A DNA stretch of 37,936 nucleotides from NCBI GenBank assembly GCA_028687575.1, contig JAQTZW010000021.1:1-37936 (forward strand), read 5' to 3'. This document shows positions 7,793 through 17,984 of the stretch, piece after piece. Position 1 is the stretch's first letter. Each line of letters starts with the position of its first letter. A program made the translations under genes and the position numbers. This DNA is from Gallionella sp. Lineage in GTDB: Bacteria > Pseudomonadota > Gammaproteobacteria > Burkholderiales > Gallionellaceae. The notes beneath the pieces were generated by a model, which worked only from the letters and a program-made list of their open reading frames with translations, ran no database searches and had not been told where the DNA came from.

Positions 7793-7873
7793 TCACGCGG
7801 AGACGCGAAGCACGCGGAGAAAACAAGGCGGGTGCGGGGCGGTCTGCTCCGCGTTCTCCGCGCCTCCGCGTGA
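7793..7873. repeat. Inverted repeat of ACGCGGAG-type units
   Basis: A 29-base left arm (7793-7821) made of TCACGCGGAG, ACGCGAAG and CACGCGGAG units faces a right arm at 7845-7873 that matches it in inverse at 25 of 29 positions. The 23-base spacer is GC-rich. It fills the centre of the 270-base gap between the MFS gene and dgkA. The remainder of that gap (7874-8002) holds no gene I can support. Confidence 0.8.
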
Positions 7874-8002
7874 AACCGCATTTGGTTTTGGCTGGTTTGG
7901 TTGGGGAGCAGGACGAACTGACTTCAAACTTCACTTGGCCGTATCAATAATGCGTGAGCGGCGGCAGGGTACAATCGCCGCGTCTTTCGTTCTGAGGCTG
8001 TC

Positions 8003-8371
8003 ATGGAAAATCCGCACAAACACCGTCCCGGCCTGATGCATGTCTGGCAGGCGACCAAGATCGCGATGCAGGGGCTGCGTGCAGCGTTCAGGCATGAGGA
8101 CGCCTTCCGCCAGGAGGTGGGGGTGGCGGCCATCGCCATCCCGGTGGCGCTGCTGATGCCCGTCGGTATCACCGGCAAGGCGTTGCTGGTGGGCAGCATT
8201 TTCCTGGTGCTGATTATCGAGCTGGTCAATTCGGCGCTGGAGGCGGCGGTGGATCACACTTCGCTGGAGCGGCATCCGCTGGCCAAGCGCGCCAAGGATG
8301 TCGCCAGCGCGGCGGTGTTCCTGTCCATCGTCAACGCGGCGGTGATCTGGGCGCTGATCCTGCTGTTTTGA
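8003..8371 (+). CDS. dgkA: Diacylglycerol kinase (prokaryotic, membrane)
   Basis: A 122-residue membrane enzyme that phosphorylates diacylglycerol to phosphatidic acid, recycling lipid from membrane-derived turnover. Three hydrophobic helices are visible (about 40-53, 58-77, 102-121). The catalytic signature ELVNSALEAAVD is complete (E73, N76, E80, D84), followed by AKRAKDVASAAV. Length is normal for the family. Start ATG at 8003 is the first in frame. It has no close operon partner; leuC follows after 100 bases with its own likely promoter. Confidence 0.95.
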   Translation: MENPHKHRPGLMHVWQATKIAMQGLRAAFRHEDAFRQEVGVAAIAIPVALLMPVGITGKALLVGSIFLVLIIELVNSALEAAVDHTSLERHPLAKRAKDVASAAVFLSIVNAAVIWALILLF

Positions 8372-8402
8372 GGCGGGAGAGCCGCCCGGAACGCGGTCAG
8401 GC

Positions 8403-8430
8403 TGTCAATCCGTCACTGTTGTGTCATAAT
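8403..8430 (+). promoter_or_regulatory. Possible sigma-70 promoter of leuC
   Basis: TGTCAA (8403-8408) and CATAAT (8425-8430) are 16 bases apart and lie 41 bases upstream of the leuC start. The -10 matches in 5 of 6 positions, the -35 is weak. No leader peptide or attenuator is visible. Confidence 0.35.
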
Positions 8431-8471
8431 CGCGCGCTCTGAAAACGTGTCATTTCCAAGCAAAACCCAAT

Positions 8472-9875
8472 ATGAGCGCACAAACCCTTTACGACAAACT
8501 CTGGAATTCCCATCTGGTGCGGCAGGATGCCGACGGCACCGCGCTGATCTACATTGATCGCCAGTTGGTGCATGAAGTGACCAGCCCGCAGGCTTTCGAG
8601 GGGCTGCGCATCGCGCAGCGCAAACCCTGGCGCATCGCTTCGATGCTGGCCGTGCCTGACCACAACGTGCCGACCGCCAACCGTGCGGCAGGCATCACCG
8701 ATCCGGTGTCCCGGCTGCAAGTCGAGACGCTGGACGCGAACTGCGCCGAGTTTGGCATCACCGAATTCAAGATGGGTGACATCCGTCAGGGCGTGGTGCA
8801 TGTGATCGGCCCGGAACAGGGCGCGACGCTGCCCGGCATGACGGTGGTGTGCGGCGATTCGCACACCAGCACGCACGGTGCGTTTGCAGCGCTGGCGCAC
8901 GGCATCGGCACTTCCGAGGTCGAACATGTAATGGCCACTCAATGCCTGGTGGCGAAGAAGTCCAAATCCATGCTGGTTAAGGTTGAAGGCGTGCTGGGCG
9001 GCGGCGTGACTGCCAAGGACATCGCGCTGGCGGTGATCGGACAGGTCGGCACGGCGGGCGGCACCGGCTACGCGATTGAGTTCGCCGGCAGCGCGGTGCG
9101 CGCGCTGTCCATGGAAGGCCGCATGACCCTGTGCAACATGGCGATCGAAGCGGGCGCGCGCGCCGGCATGATTGCCGCCGACGAGACCACATTCGCTTAT
9201 CTGAAGGGCCGTCCCTATGCGCCGCAGGGCGAACAGTGGGAGCTGGCGGTGGCCGAGTGGCGCAAGCTGCACAGCGATGAAGGCGCGGTATTCGATGCGA
9301 CGCTGGAGATCAATGCCTCCACCATTCGTCCGCAAGTGACTTGGGGGACTTCGCCCGAGATGGTGACTTCCATTGATGGCCGCGTGCCCAACCCTGCCGA
9401 CATCGCCGATCCGGTGAAGCGCGGCGATACCGAGCGCGCGCTGCAATACATGGGTCTGACCGCGAACACGCCGATCAGCCAGATCATGATAGACAAGGTG
9501 TTCATCGGCTCCTGCACCAATGGTCGCATCGAGGATATGCGCGCGGCGGCAGCGGTCGCCAAGGGCAAGAAGGTCGCGGCCAACGTCAAGCTGGCGATGG
9601 TGGTGCCCGGTTCCGGTCTGGTCAAGGCGCAGGCCGAGGCCGAAGGGCTGGACAAGATACTGGTCGAGGCCGGTTTTGAGTGGCGCGATCCGGGCTGTTC
9701 GATGTGTCTGGCGATGAACGACGACAAATTGGCGGCGGGCGAACGTTGCGCTTCGACTTCCAATCGCAATTTTGAAGGCAGGCAGGGAATGGGCGGTCGC
9801 ACGCATCTGGTCAGTCCGGAAATGGCGGCGGCAGCAGCCATCGCCGGTCATTTTGTTGATGTAAGCAAAATCTAA
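8472..9875 (+). CDS. leuC: 3-isopropylmalate dehydratase large subunit
   Basis: A 467-residue aconitase-family subunit that, with LeuD, isomerises 2- to 3-isopropylmalate in leucine synthesis. It starts [16 protein letters not shown]. The [4Fe-4S] ligands are C348 (in GSCTNGR), C409 and C412 (in GCSMC). Other family blocks are present: [36 protein letters not shown] (split here only for length) and the ending [14 protein letters not shown]. It begins a run leuC-entericidin-leuD-leuB-asd on the + strand. Confidence 0.98.
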   Translation: MSAQTLYDKLWNSHLVRQDADGTALIYIDRQLVHEVTSPQAFEGLRIAQRKPWRIASMLAVPDHNVPTANRAAGITDPVSRLQVETLDANCAEFGITEFKMGDIRQGVVHVIGPEQGATLPGMTVVCGDSHTSTHGAFAALAHGIGTSEVEHVMATQCLVAKKSKSMLVKVEGVLGGGVTAKDIALAVIGQVGTAGGTGYAIEFAGSAVRALSMEGRMTLCNMAIEAGARAGMIAADETTFAYLKGRPYAPQGEQWELAVAEWRKLHSDEGAVFDATLEINASTIRPQVTWGTSPEMVTSIDGRVPNPADIADPVKRGDTERALQYMGLTANTPISQIMIDKVFIGSCTNGRIEDMRAAAAVAKGKKVAANVKLAMVVPGSGLVKAQAEAEGLDKILVEAGFEWRDPGCSMCLAMNDDKLAAGERCASTSNRNFEGRQGMGGRTHLVSPEMAAAAAIAGHFVDVSKI

Positions 9876-9885
9876 GGAGAGTCTT

Positions 9886-10005
9886 GTGAAACTATTTGCA
9901 CTGATTTTGGCAGGTATCGTTTTGGTAGGCTGCAACACCATGCAGGGGTTGGGCAAGGATATCAAGCGCGGCGGTGAGAAGCTGGAAAGGGCAGCAGACA
10001 AGTAA
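9886..10005 (+). CDS. Entericidin A/B family lipoprotein
   Basis: A 39-codon gene starting with GTG at 9886, with AAGGAGA eight bases upstream. The product has [15 protein letters not shown] (a hydrophobic signal ending in the lipobox VGC, Cys at residue 16) and the family tail [18 protein letters not shown]. Entericidins are tiny membrane lipoproteins; in E. coli EcnA/EcnB act as an antidote/toxin pair, but here there is only one. Its TAA overlaps the leuD ATG (TAATG), so it is translationally coupled between leuC and leuD. It is too short to appear in ordinary ORF lists. Confidence 0.88.
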   Translation: MKLFALILAGIVLVGCNTMQGLGKDIKRGGEKLERAADK

Positions 10006-10637
10006 TGGAAAAATTCACCTTACTCGATGGACTGGTGGTGCCGCTGGATCGCGCCAATGTGGATACCGATGCCATCATCCCCAAGCAGTTCCTGAAATCC
10101 ATCAAGCGTTCCGGCTTTGGCCCGAATGCCTTCGACGAATGGCGCTATCTGGATCACGGCGAGCCCGGGCAGGATTGCAGCTCGCGTCCGATCAACCCCG
10201 ATTTCGTGCTGAACCAGCCGCGTTATCAGGGCGCGCAGGTGCTGCTGGCGCGTGAGAATTTCGGTTGCGGCTCGTCGCGCGAACACGCGCCCTGGGCGCT
10301 GGCCGACTACGGCTTCCGCGTCATCATCGCGCCGAGTTTTGCCGACATCTTTTTCAACAACAGCTTCAAGAACGGCATGCTGCCGATCCGTTTGTCCGCC
10401 GAACAGGTGGATGCGCTGTTCAAACGCGTAGAAGCGGCAGTCGGCTTCCGGCTGGTGGTTGATCTGGAAAAGCAGACCATCACTCAGCCTGACGGCGAGG
10501 TCATCTCTTTCGAGGTGGACCCGTTCCGCAAGCACTGTCTGCTGAACGGGCTGGACGACATCGGCCTGACCTTGCAGCACACCGCCGAGATCAGCGCCTT
10601 CGAGGCCAAGCATCGCGCGGCGCAACCCTGGCTTTAA
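10005..10637 (+). CDS. leuD: 3-isopropylmalate dehydratase small subunit
   Basis: A 210-residue swivel-domain subunit that completes the LeuCD active site. It shows [31 protein letters not shown] and the substrate-loop motif [16 protein letters not shown]. The start ATG overlaps the stop of the entericidin gene by one base. The stop is followed after five bases by a heptamer array, so leuD and leuB are separated by a 127-base repeat-filled gap. Confidence 0.98.
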   Translation: MEKFTLLDGLVVPLDRANVDTDAIIPKQFLKSIKRSGFGPNAFDEWRYLDHGEPGQDCSSRPINPDFVLNQPRYQGAQVLLARENFGCGSSREHAPWALADYGFRVIIAPSFADIFFNNSFKNGMLPIRLSAEQVDALFKRVEAAVGFRLVVDLEKQTITQPDGEVISFEVDPFRKHCLLNGLDDIGLTLQHTAEISAFEAKHRAAQPWL

Positions 10638-10642
10638 TAATT

Positions 10643-10748
10643 GTGAAATGTGAAATGTGAAATGTGAAATGTGAAATGTGACCCTCCCGGCAGGGAGGGT
10701 GGCGCGCAGCGCCGGGTGGGCATCACCTTTTACGTTTCACCTTTCACG
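10643..10748. repeat. Gene-less heptamer cassette between leuD and leuB
   Basis: Five perfect GTGAAAT units (10643-10677) plus GTGAC form the left arm; TTTTACG, TTTCACC, TTTCACG (10728-10748) form the inverted right arm. Between them are two hairpins: ACCCTCCC/GGGAGGGT around GGCA (10681-10700) and GGCGC/GCGCC around GCA (10701-10713). The order array, GTGAC, hairpin is the same as at 2068-2125, and the right arms of both places share ACGTTTCACCTTTCAC. Confidence 0.85.
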
Positions 10749-10764
10749 GAATGTGAGAGGAAAT

Positions 10765-11829
10765 ATGAAAATTGCAGTCTTGCCGGGTGACGGCATCGGA
10801 ACGGAGATCGTCGCCCAGGCGGTGAAGGTCATGGAAGTCTTGCGCGGCGAAGGCGTCAAGCTGGAGTTGGAATACGGTTACATCGGTGGCGCAGGGTATG
10901 ACGCGGCAGGCGATCCGTTCCCGGCGGCGACAGAGAAGCTGGCGCAGGAATCCGATGCCGTGCTGCTAGGCGCGGTGGGTGGTTACCAGTACGACACGCT
11001 GCCGCGTCCGATGCGTCCCGAGCAGGGTCTGCTGCGTATTCGCAAATCATTGAATCTGTTCGCCAACCTTCGTCCGGCGCTGGTCTATCCGGAATTGGTG
11101 GACTCTTCCTCGCTGAAGCCGGAACTGGTGTCCGGCTTGGACATTCTGATCCTGCGCGAATTGACCGGCGACATCTATTTCGGCCAGCCGCGCGGCATCC
11201 GCACGCTGGAGAGCGGCGAGCGCCAGGGTTTCGACACCATGCACTACAGCGAATCCGAAGTGCGCCGTGTCGCCCATGTCGGCTTCAAGAGCGCCATGAA
11301 ACGCAGCAAGCGCCTGTGTTCGGTGGACAAGGCCAACGTGCTGGACACCAGCATGTTCTGGCGCGAGATCGTCACCGAAGTGGGCAAGGAATACCCGGAA
11401 GTTGAGTTGAGCCACATGTACGTGGACAACGCCGCGATGCAACTGGTGCGCGCACCCAAGCAGTTCGACGTGCTGCTGACCGGCAACATCTTCGGCGACA
11501 TCCTGTCCGACGAGGCTTCCATGCTGACCGGCTCCATCGGCATGCTGCCGTCGGCATCGCTGGACGAGAACAACAAGGGCCTGTACGAGCCGTGCCACGG
11601 TTCCGCGCCGGACATCGCCGGTCAGGACATCGCCAACCCGCTGGCCACCATCCTGTCGGTGGCGATGATGATGCGCTACACCTTCGGCAACGAAGAACTC
11701 GCCCAACGCATCGAAGGCGCGGTGCGTCGCGTGTTGCAGCAGGGCCTGCGCACCGGCGACATTTTCCAGCCGGGCATGCAGAAGGTTGGCTGCGCCGCGA
11801 TGGGCGACGCGGTGGTCGCGGCGCTGTAA
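10765..11829 (+). CDS. leuB: 3-isopropylmalate dehydrogenase
   Basis: A 354-residue NAD-dependent enzyme that oxidises and decarboxylates 3-isopropylmalate to 2-oxoisocaproate. It starts [15 protein letters not shown], contains the substrate-binding [10 protein letters not shown] and the metal/substrate block [19 protein letters not shown], and then the NAD-binding [15 protein letters not shown] chose ATG 10765, which has GAGAGGA nearby; a 29-codon upstream extension is just the translated repeat. It would be read through from leuCD or from a promoter created by the cassette. Confidence 0.98.
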   Translation: MKIAVLPGDGIGTEIVAQAVKVMEVLRGEGVKLELEYGYIGGAGYDAAGDPFPAATEKLAQESDAVLLGAVGGYQYDTLPRPMRPEQGLLRIRKSLNLFANLRPALVYPELVDSSSLKPELVSGLDILILRELTGDIYFGQPRGIRTLESGERQGFDTMHYSESEVRRVAHVGFKSAMKRSKRLCSVDKANVLDTSMFWREIVTEVGKEYPEVELSHMYVDNAAMQLVRAPKQFDVLLTGNIFGDILSDEASMLTGSIGMLPSASLDENNKGLYEPCHGSAPDIAGQDIANPLATILSVAMMMRYTFGNEELAQRIEGAVRRVLQQGLRTGDIFQPGMQKVGCAAMGDAVVAAL

Positions 11830-11830
11830 C

Positions 11831-11902
11831 GGGAAGGGTAAAGGGAGAAGAGGGAAGGGAGGCGGCGGAGCGGGTTTTTCCCTTCTCCCTTAACTCTTCC
11901 CC
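11831..11902. repeat. Inverted GGGAAGG-type array between leuB and asd
   Basis: Left arm 11831-11860 (GGGAAGG, GTAAAGG, GAGAAGA, GGGAAGG) and right arm 11875-11902 (TTTTTCC, CTTCTCC, CTTAACT, CTTCCCC) are inverse copies with a 14-base GC-rich spacer. The leuB stop is one base before the left arm. It belongs to the same family as the repeat at 4535-4655, with which it shares AAGGGAGAAG. Confidence 0.75.
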
Positions 11903-11943
11903 GGAATTTTCGGGTTTTAACGAATTCAGTCAGGAAGAAAATA

Positions 11944-12966
<1,023 letters not shown>

Positions 12967-13048
12967 TTTGCATTTCGGCATTTTCGGCTTGTCGGGATAG
13001 CCTTGTAGTGATACTTTTGGCGGCAATACATTTTGTGAGGCTACTAGC

Positions 13049-15838
13049 GTGCAAAAATCACCTGTAAAACAACCGGTTGTTGAGATGGGCGGAGAAACAA
13101 CATCAAGCGCCCCAAAATTCATGCTGAAAATACTCGGCGTGGCTGTCGGTTTGACGCTGGGCACACTGGCGCATGCGGTGGGGTTGGGCGGCATCAACGT
13201 CGTTTCCGCGCTAGGGCAGCCGCTGAAGGCCGAGATTGAACTGGTGGCGGTCGGCAACGAAGACAAGCCCGGGCTGGTGGCACGTCTGGCATCTCCGGAG
13301 GCATACAAGGGCGCGGGTCTGGAGTACCCCTTGGGTGTCAGGTATCAGTTCAAGGTGGAGAGTCGCGCGAATGGTACGCCCTACCTCAAGTTAAGCAGCA
13401 ATCAGGAGATCAACGATCCGTTCGTCAGCCTGCTGGTCGAGCTGTCCTGGTCGTCCGGCAGATTGATGCGCGAGTACACTTTCCTGCTCGACCCGCCGGG
13501 CTATACCGCCATACAGCCGAAGGCGACTGCCGTACAGGCTGTCGCACCAGCGGCAGTGGCGCAGTCGCCGGCACCTGCACCGGCTGTCGCGCCTGCACCA
13601 CAACCAGTTGCGGCAGAACCTGTCGCCAAACCGGCTGCCAAGCCGGTCGAGCATTCCAAGCCGGCAGCCGTGGCACCAGTCAAGGCTGAACCTGCTCGTG
13701 CATCGCATGTCGCTAGCGGCACAATCACCGTGAAATCTGGCGATACGCTGAGCAAGATTGCAGCGAGCGTCAAGCCTGAAGAAATCAGTCTGGAGCGTAT
13801 GCTGGTTGCCTTGTACAAAGCCAATGCAGACCAGTTTGATGGCGACAATATGAATCGCATCCGTACTGGTCGCATCTTGCGTCAGCCGGATCAAAGCGAA
13901 CTGGATAGCCTGAGTCAGTCGGAAGCGGTTCAGGAGATTCGTGCCCAGTCGGCAGACTGGAATGCCTATCGCCAGAAACTGGCTGGTGCGGCCAGCACTG
14001 CCACTGCTTCAGAAGCGCCGCGTCAAGTAGCGACCGGCAAGATCACTGCCGCTGCAACTGACAAGACACCAGTTGCCAGCGAGTCCGCCAAGGAAGTGCT
14101 GCGCCTGTCAAAAGGCGAGAAACCTGGCGACAAGGTAGCTTCGGGTGCGGCGGGCCGCGCACCAGATGCTGCCGCCAAACGTGATGCGGCAGCTGAGGAG
14201 GCGATTGCCAAAGCCAAGGCGCAGGAGGAAGACAAAAAGCGGGTCGCTTTGCTGGAAAACAACCTCAAGGACATGAAGCACCTGGCTGAACTCAAGACCG
14301 ATGCCGCCGCGCTGGCTGCTGCGGCTTCAGCGCCGGAGGCGGTCAGTGCAGTCGCTGCGGCCAGTGATGTCGGGGCGGTAAGCAGCGTTGCCGCTGCCAG
14401 TGCCGTGAAGCCGACTGCTGCGCCTGTGCCCACTTCTTACGAAGAACCTTCGTTGCTGGATGGATTGCTGGATTCGCCTGCGGTGCTGGGCGGCGGTGCA
14501 GCTGCGCTGCTCGCGCTGGGTGGACTGGCTATTGCGCAGGTTCGCCGCCGTCGTGCCGCTACAACCTCCGTCGCAGCTGAGGATGTAGGCGAGACCACAA
14601 TCGGCGCTTCAACCGGACATCTCACTGAGCCGATTGCGCCGTCCCCAGACACAGGCGATTTCACAGTCGGCGATAACACCGCCGAGGTGCCTGCCGCGAA
14701 CCATGAGGAAGTTGATCCGCTCGGAGAAGCCGATCTGTTCCTGAATTTTGGACGTGATGAGCAGGCCGAACAAGTGCTCAAGGATGCCTTGCTGCGTACT
14801 CCGGATAATCATCAGATTCATCTGAAACTGCTGGGTATCTACGCCAAGCGTCAGGATATCGAGTCGTTCCTGAAGATTGAGAACCAGTTGCAGCTATCCG
14901 GCGATGACGAAGCAATTCGGCAGGCTGCGATCCTGGGTCAGAAATTGGGTGCGGGCGATCATGTGGAAGATGCTGATAGCGCTACAGCTTTCATGCCTAG
15001 ACCTGATTTCGGCGCTGACCCATTGTTGGCGGACACGGAAACTGCCCCGGCTGACAAGGCTGCGGAAGAAGTTGCAGCTGCGCAAATCAGTGAGCCGGTT
15101 CTGGATTTTGATCTGACTGGGGCATTCCCTGTCGTCGAGCAATCCAAAGAGGTGGATTTTGATGTGACTGCCACCAATCCGTCGATGTCCGTGCCTGACA
15201 TGATGGACTTTGAGATTGAGCCACCAGCTCAAGTTGAGGAGGCTGCCAAGGAAGAGGGTTTGCCCAATCTGGACGACCTGATTTTTGATGTGACTTCAGC
15301 ATCTATGCCAGCCTACCAAACTGAGGCAGGCGTTGAGCCGACAGCTGCGCCAGTTATTGAAGAAGCGGCTGATGATGCCGGTATGGATTTCTTGCTGGAT
15401 TTCCCGATAGAGGAAGAAAATGAAGCGCCAGCCCAACTTCCTGAGATTAACCTTGCTGACATCAGTTTGGATATGGAAGATATAGCAGGTGCAGGCGAGG
15501 CGGTTGCGCCGGAAGCCGCTCCACAGCAAGTTGGTTTGCCGGAAATAGCCATTCCGGAATTCACACTGGATCAAGCGCCCGTAGCGATTCCCGGCGAAGC
15601 ATCTGATGCAGGCGAAACGCCAGTAGATGAGACTCCGCTGCTGGATATTCCGGCCGATGTGACCCCGGTTGATGCGGCGGAGTTGTGGCAGGAAGTCGCG
15701 ACCAAGATTGATTTGGCGCGCGCTTATCAAGAGATGGGTGACGAGGTTGGGGCGCGCGAGATACTCGAAGAAGTCATGATGGATGGTGATGTGGCGCAGA
15801 AACAGGAAGCGCAACAGATGCTGAGTCAGTTGAATTGA
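13049..15838 (+). CDS. fimV: FimV-family motility/peptidoglycan-binding protein
   Basis: A 929-residue inner-membrane protein needed in relatives for type IV pilus assembly and polar signalling. Order of parts: signal-like segment (MLKILGVAVGLTLGTLAHA, residues 25-43), FimV N-terminal domain (LGGINVVSALGQPLKAEIEL, about 47-160), Ala/Pro-rich linker, LysM domain (about 223-285, VKSGDTLSKIA), a coiled-coil piece, one membrane helix (about 476-498) followed by RRRR, a TPR-like cytoplasmic part (about 560-620), a long acidic low-complexity stretch, and the FimV C-terminal TPR-like domain (875-929). The start is GTG at 13049 with GTGAGG upstream; ATG at 13121 would start right at the signal and is an alternative. 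Confidence 0.92.
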   Translation: MQKSPVKQPVVEMGGETTSSAPKFMLKILGVAVGLTLGTLAHAVGLGGINVVSALGQPLKAEIELVAVGNEDKPGLVARLASPEAYKGAGLEYPLGVRYQFKVESRANGTPYLKLSSNQEINDPFVSLLVELSWSSGRLMREYTFLLDPPGYTAIQPKATAVQAVAPAAVAQSPAPAPAVAPAPQPVAAEPVAKPAAKPVEHSKPAAVAPVKAEPARASHVASGTITVKSGDTLSKIAASVKPEEISLERMLVALYKANADQFDGDNMNRIRTGRILRQPDQSELDSLSQSEAVQEIRAQSADWNAYRQKLAGAASTATASEAPRQVATGKITAAATDKTPVASESAKEVLRLSKGEKPGDKVASGAAGRAPDAAAKRDAAAEEAIAKAKAQEEDKKRVALLENNLKDMKHLAELKTDAAALAAAASAPEAVSAVAAASDVGAVSSVAAASAVKPTAAPVPTSYEEPSLLDGLLDSPAVLGGGAAALLALGGLAIAQVRRRRAATTSVAAEDVGETTIGASTGHLTEPIAPSPDTGDFTVGDNTAEVPAANHEEVDPLGEADLFLNFGRDEQAEQVLKDALLRTPDNHQIHLKLLGIYAKRQDIESFLKIENQLQLSGDDEAIRQAAILGQKLGAGDHVEDADSATAFMPRPDFGADPLLADTETAPADKAAEEVAAAQISEPVLDFDLTGAFPVVEQSKEVDFDVTATNPSMSVPDMMDFEIEPPAQVEEAAKEEGLPNLDDLIFDVTSASMPAYQTEAGVEPTAAPVIEEAADDAGMDFLLDFPIEEENEAPAQLPEINLADISLDMEDIAGAGEAVAPEAAPQQVGLPEIAIPEFTLDQAPVAIPGEASDAGETPVDETPLLDIPADVTPVDAAELWQEVATKIDLARAYQEMGDEVGAREILEEVMMDGDVAQKQEAQQMLSQLN

Positions 15839-15856
15839 TGGCGTGATGATGATTCG

Positions 15857-15887
15857 CGGCAGCTCCTTGCGAGCTGCCGTTTTTTTT
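15857..15887 (+). terminator. Rho-independent terminator after fimV
   Basis: A 9-bp perfect stem CGGCAGCTC/GAGCTGCCG (15857-15865 with 15871-15879), five-base loop, then eight T. It is 18 bases past the fimV stop and separates asd-fimV from the truA-trp-accD group. Confidence 0.92.
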
Positions 15888-15911
15888 GGATGAGGCAATG
15901 AGGGCATTCCG

Positions 15912-16526
15912 GTGAAGCTGCATCCTGCCACGCAGATATTGATCTGGTGCGTGCTGGTAGCTGCCATGCAGTTCCTGACTGCTTCGCGCCTGTTGGCGTT
16001 GGGTGCGCTCGTGCTGCTGCTCGCCTTCGCGCTTTCCCCTCGAAAATTTCTCCAGTTAGTGCGCCGAACACGCTGGATCATGCTGTCGCTGTGGGTGATC
16101 TACGCCTACAGCACGCCCGGTCAGGACTTGTATGACGGTTTCGGCATATTCAGTCCCAGTCGCGAAGGGCTACTGGATGGCGGATTGCAACTAATGCGCC
16201 TGTTGGCTGCGTTGGCCGCGCTGGCGATGTTGCTGGACAGGCTGCACCGTCAGCAACTGATGGCGGGGTTGTACACACTGTTCGCGCCGTTGCAGTGGTT
16301 GGGGGTATCGCGCGAGCGTCTGACCGTGCGTCTAGCACTGACCTTGCATTATGCGGAAGTTGCGATGCTGCGCGAGTCGCGTAGCTGGCAGGTGGTGTTG
16401 CGCAGCCTGTTTGAAGCGGGTGGCGAAGTCGGCAAGACGATAGAGTTGCCGCTCTACCGCTTTGCCCTGATTGACGTATTGTTGATGCTGCTGTCGTTGT
16501 TGACGATATGGATGGTGATGCGATGA
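15912..16526 (+). CDS. CbiQ/EcfT-like ECF transporter transmembrane protein
   Basis: A 204-residue, strongly hydrophobic protein with about five membrane segments. The middle part SPSREGLLDGGLQLMRLLAA, then LYTLFAPLQWLGVSRERL and LTLHYAE, follows the layout of CbiQ/EcfT proteins, which couple ABC ATPases to a substrate-binding S component. The usual Ala-Arg-Gly coupling motif is not clear (ESRSW at the equivalent place). No ATPase or S component is nearby, so the substrate is unknown and the role may differ. The start is GTG at 15912 because the ATG at 15898 is stopped after four codons. Its TGA overlaps the truA ATG (ATGA). Confidence 0.65.
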   Translation: MKLHPATQILIWCVLVAAMQFLTASRLLALGALVLLLAFALSPRKFLQLVRRTRWIMLSLWVIYAYSTPGQDLYDGFGIFSPSREGLLDGGLQLMRLLAALAALAMLLDRLHRQQLMAGLYTLFAPLQWLGVSRERLTVRLALTLHYAEVAMLRESRSWQVVLRSLFEAGGEVGKTIELPLYRFALIDVLLMLLSLLTIWMVMR

Positions 16527-17287
16527 GGATTGCGCTGGGAGTTGAATACGACGGCAGACCCTATTCCGGTTGGCAAAGCCAGGCCGATATGTGCACCGTG
16601 CAGGATACGCTACAGGCCGCGCTGACTCAGATCGCAGGCGGGCCAATTTCGGTGATCGCGGCGGGACGCACGGATACCGGTGTGCATGCGCTGGAGCAGG
16701 TGGTGCATTTCGACTCGGATGCGTCTCGCCCGCTGAGCGCCTGGGTGCGCGGTGCGAACGCGCTGTTGCCGGACAGCATCGCGGTGCGCTGGGCGCATCA
16801 CGTGCCGGACGAATTTCATGCGCGCTTCTCGGCACATGGACGCAGTTACCGCTATCTGCTGGTCAATCGCCCGGTGCGTCTGGCCACGCAGTCGGGCAAG
16901 GCGGGCTGGTTTCATGCGCCGCTTGACCTTGAGGCAATGCGGGCGGCGGCGCAGTTTCTGCTGGGCGAGCATGATTTCAGTGCGTTCCGCGCCTCGCAGT
17001 GTCAGGCGAAATCGCCGGTCAAACGCCTCTCGCAACTGGATATCCGCCGCGAGGGCGAGATGCTGGTGTTCGACCTTGCTGCGGATGCTTTTTTACACCA
17101 CATGGTGCGCAACATCGTCGGCTGTCTGGTGTATGTCGGCAAAGGCAAGTACCCGCCGGAATGGCTGGCCGGGGTGCTGGCGAGTCGTGAGCGCAGGCTG
17201 GCAGCGCCGACCTTCGCGCCCGATGGATTATACTTGCGGCGGATTTTGTACGAGGCCAAATGGGGGCTGCCGCAGGAACAGGATTGA
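16523..17287 (+). CDS. truA: tRNA pseudouridine(38-40) synthase
   Basis: A 254-residue TruA that makes pseudouridine at positions 38-40 of the tRNA anticodon arm. The catalytic aspartate is D51 in AAGRTDTGVHALEQVVHFD. Other family blocks are WVRGANALLP, FHARFSAHGRSYRY and FLHHMVRNIVGCLVYVGKG. The start is taken at ATG 16523 (MRIALGVEYDG), overlapping the upstream gene by four bases; an ATG 15 bases earlier is less likely. trpF follows after 55 bases. Confidence 0.97.
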   Translation: MRIALGVEYDGRPYSGWQSQADMCTVQDTLQAALTQIAGGPISVIAAGRTDTGVHALEQVVHFDSDASRPLSAWVRGANALLPDSIAVRWAHHVPDEFHARFSAHGRSYRYLLVNRPVRLATQSGKAGWFHAPLDLEAMRAAAQFLLGEHDFSAFRASQCQAKSPVKRLSQLDIRREGEMLVFDLAADAFLHHMVRNIVGCLVYVGKGKYPPEWLAGVLASRERRLAAPTFAPDGLYLRRILYEAKWGLPQEQD

Positions 17288-17342
17288 TGGCGCGATAAGG
17301 CGCTTCGGGGCGACCAGGCGCGCCCCGCTACAAGGGGGATTT

Positions 17343-17984
17343 ATGCGGGCAAGAGTGAAGATTTGCGGCATCACCAGAATCGACGATGCGTTGAGCGTGG
17401 CGCACAGCGGGGCCGATGCGGTCGGGCTGGTGTTTTATGAGAAAAGCCCGCGCCACGTCAGTGTCGCGCAGGCGGCGAAGATCGCGGCAGCGTTGCCGCC
17501 GTTCGTGACTGTGGTCGGGCTGTTCGTCAATACCACCGCCTCGGTGGTGCGCGAAGTGATGGCCAGCGTGTCGCTGGATGTGCTGCAATTCCACGGCGAC
17601 GAGACGCCCGAATTCTGCGGACAGTTCAACAAGCCTTATCTCAAGGCGATACGCGTCAAAGCCGGGGTGGATTTGTTACAATGCGCAGCTGATTTTCGTG
17701 GCGCACAGGCATTGTTGCTGGATGCGCACGTGGAGGGCATCCCCGGCGGCACAGGGGCAAGTTTCGATTGGTCGTTGATTCCGGCCGATCTGCCGCTGCC
17801 GCTGATCCTGTCGGGCGGGTTGGATGTCGGGAATGTTGCGGCAGGTATCAGGCAAGTGCGACCCTACGCGGTGGATGTGTCCAGCGGGGTCGAGGCGGCC
17901 GACGGAATCAAGCCGCTAAAGGGCATAAAAGATAAGGCGAAGATCGACCGTTTCATGCAAGAGGTAAACAGCACCAATGTATAA
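17343..17984 (+). CDS. trpF: Phosphoribosylanthranilate isomerase
   Basis: A 213-residue TIM-barrel enzyme of tryptophan synthesis that converts phosphoribosylanthranilate to the carboxyphenylamino-deoxyribulose phosphate. It starts [12 protein letters not shown], with catalytic C8, and has [44 protein letters not shown] and the phosphate-binding [10 protein letters not shown] plus VDVSSGVE. The ATG at 17343 has AAGGGGG upstream. Its last eight bases overlap trpB, so translation is coupled. TrpF-B-A without trpC/D nearby is the usual betaproteobacterial split. Confidence 0.97.
   Translation: MRARVKICGITRIDDALSVAHSGADAVGLVFYEKSPRHVSVAQAAKIAAALPPFVTVVGLFVNTTASVVREVMASVSLDVLQFHGDETPEFCGQFNKPYLKAIRVKAGVDLLQCAADFRGAQALLLDAHVEGIPGGTGASFDWSLIPADLPLPLILSGGLDVGNVAAGIRQVRPYAVDVSSGVEAADGIKPLKGIKDKAKIDRFMQEVNSTNV

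Noticed and set aside
8424..10001. 525-codon open frame on the minus strand
   Set aside because: Exact antisense of leuC with His/Arg-rich composition; leuC is certain.
10643..10677. Tandem units considered as a CRISPR or VNTR
   Set aside because: Units are seven bases without spacers, so not CRISPR; kept as an array forming one arm of an inverted pair.
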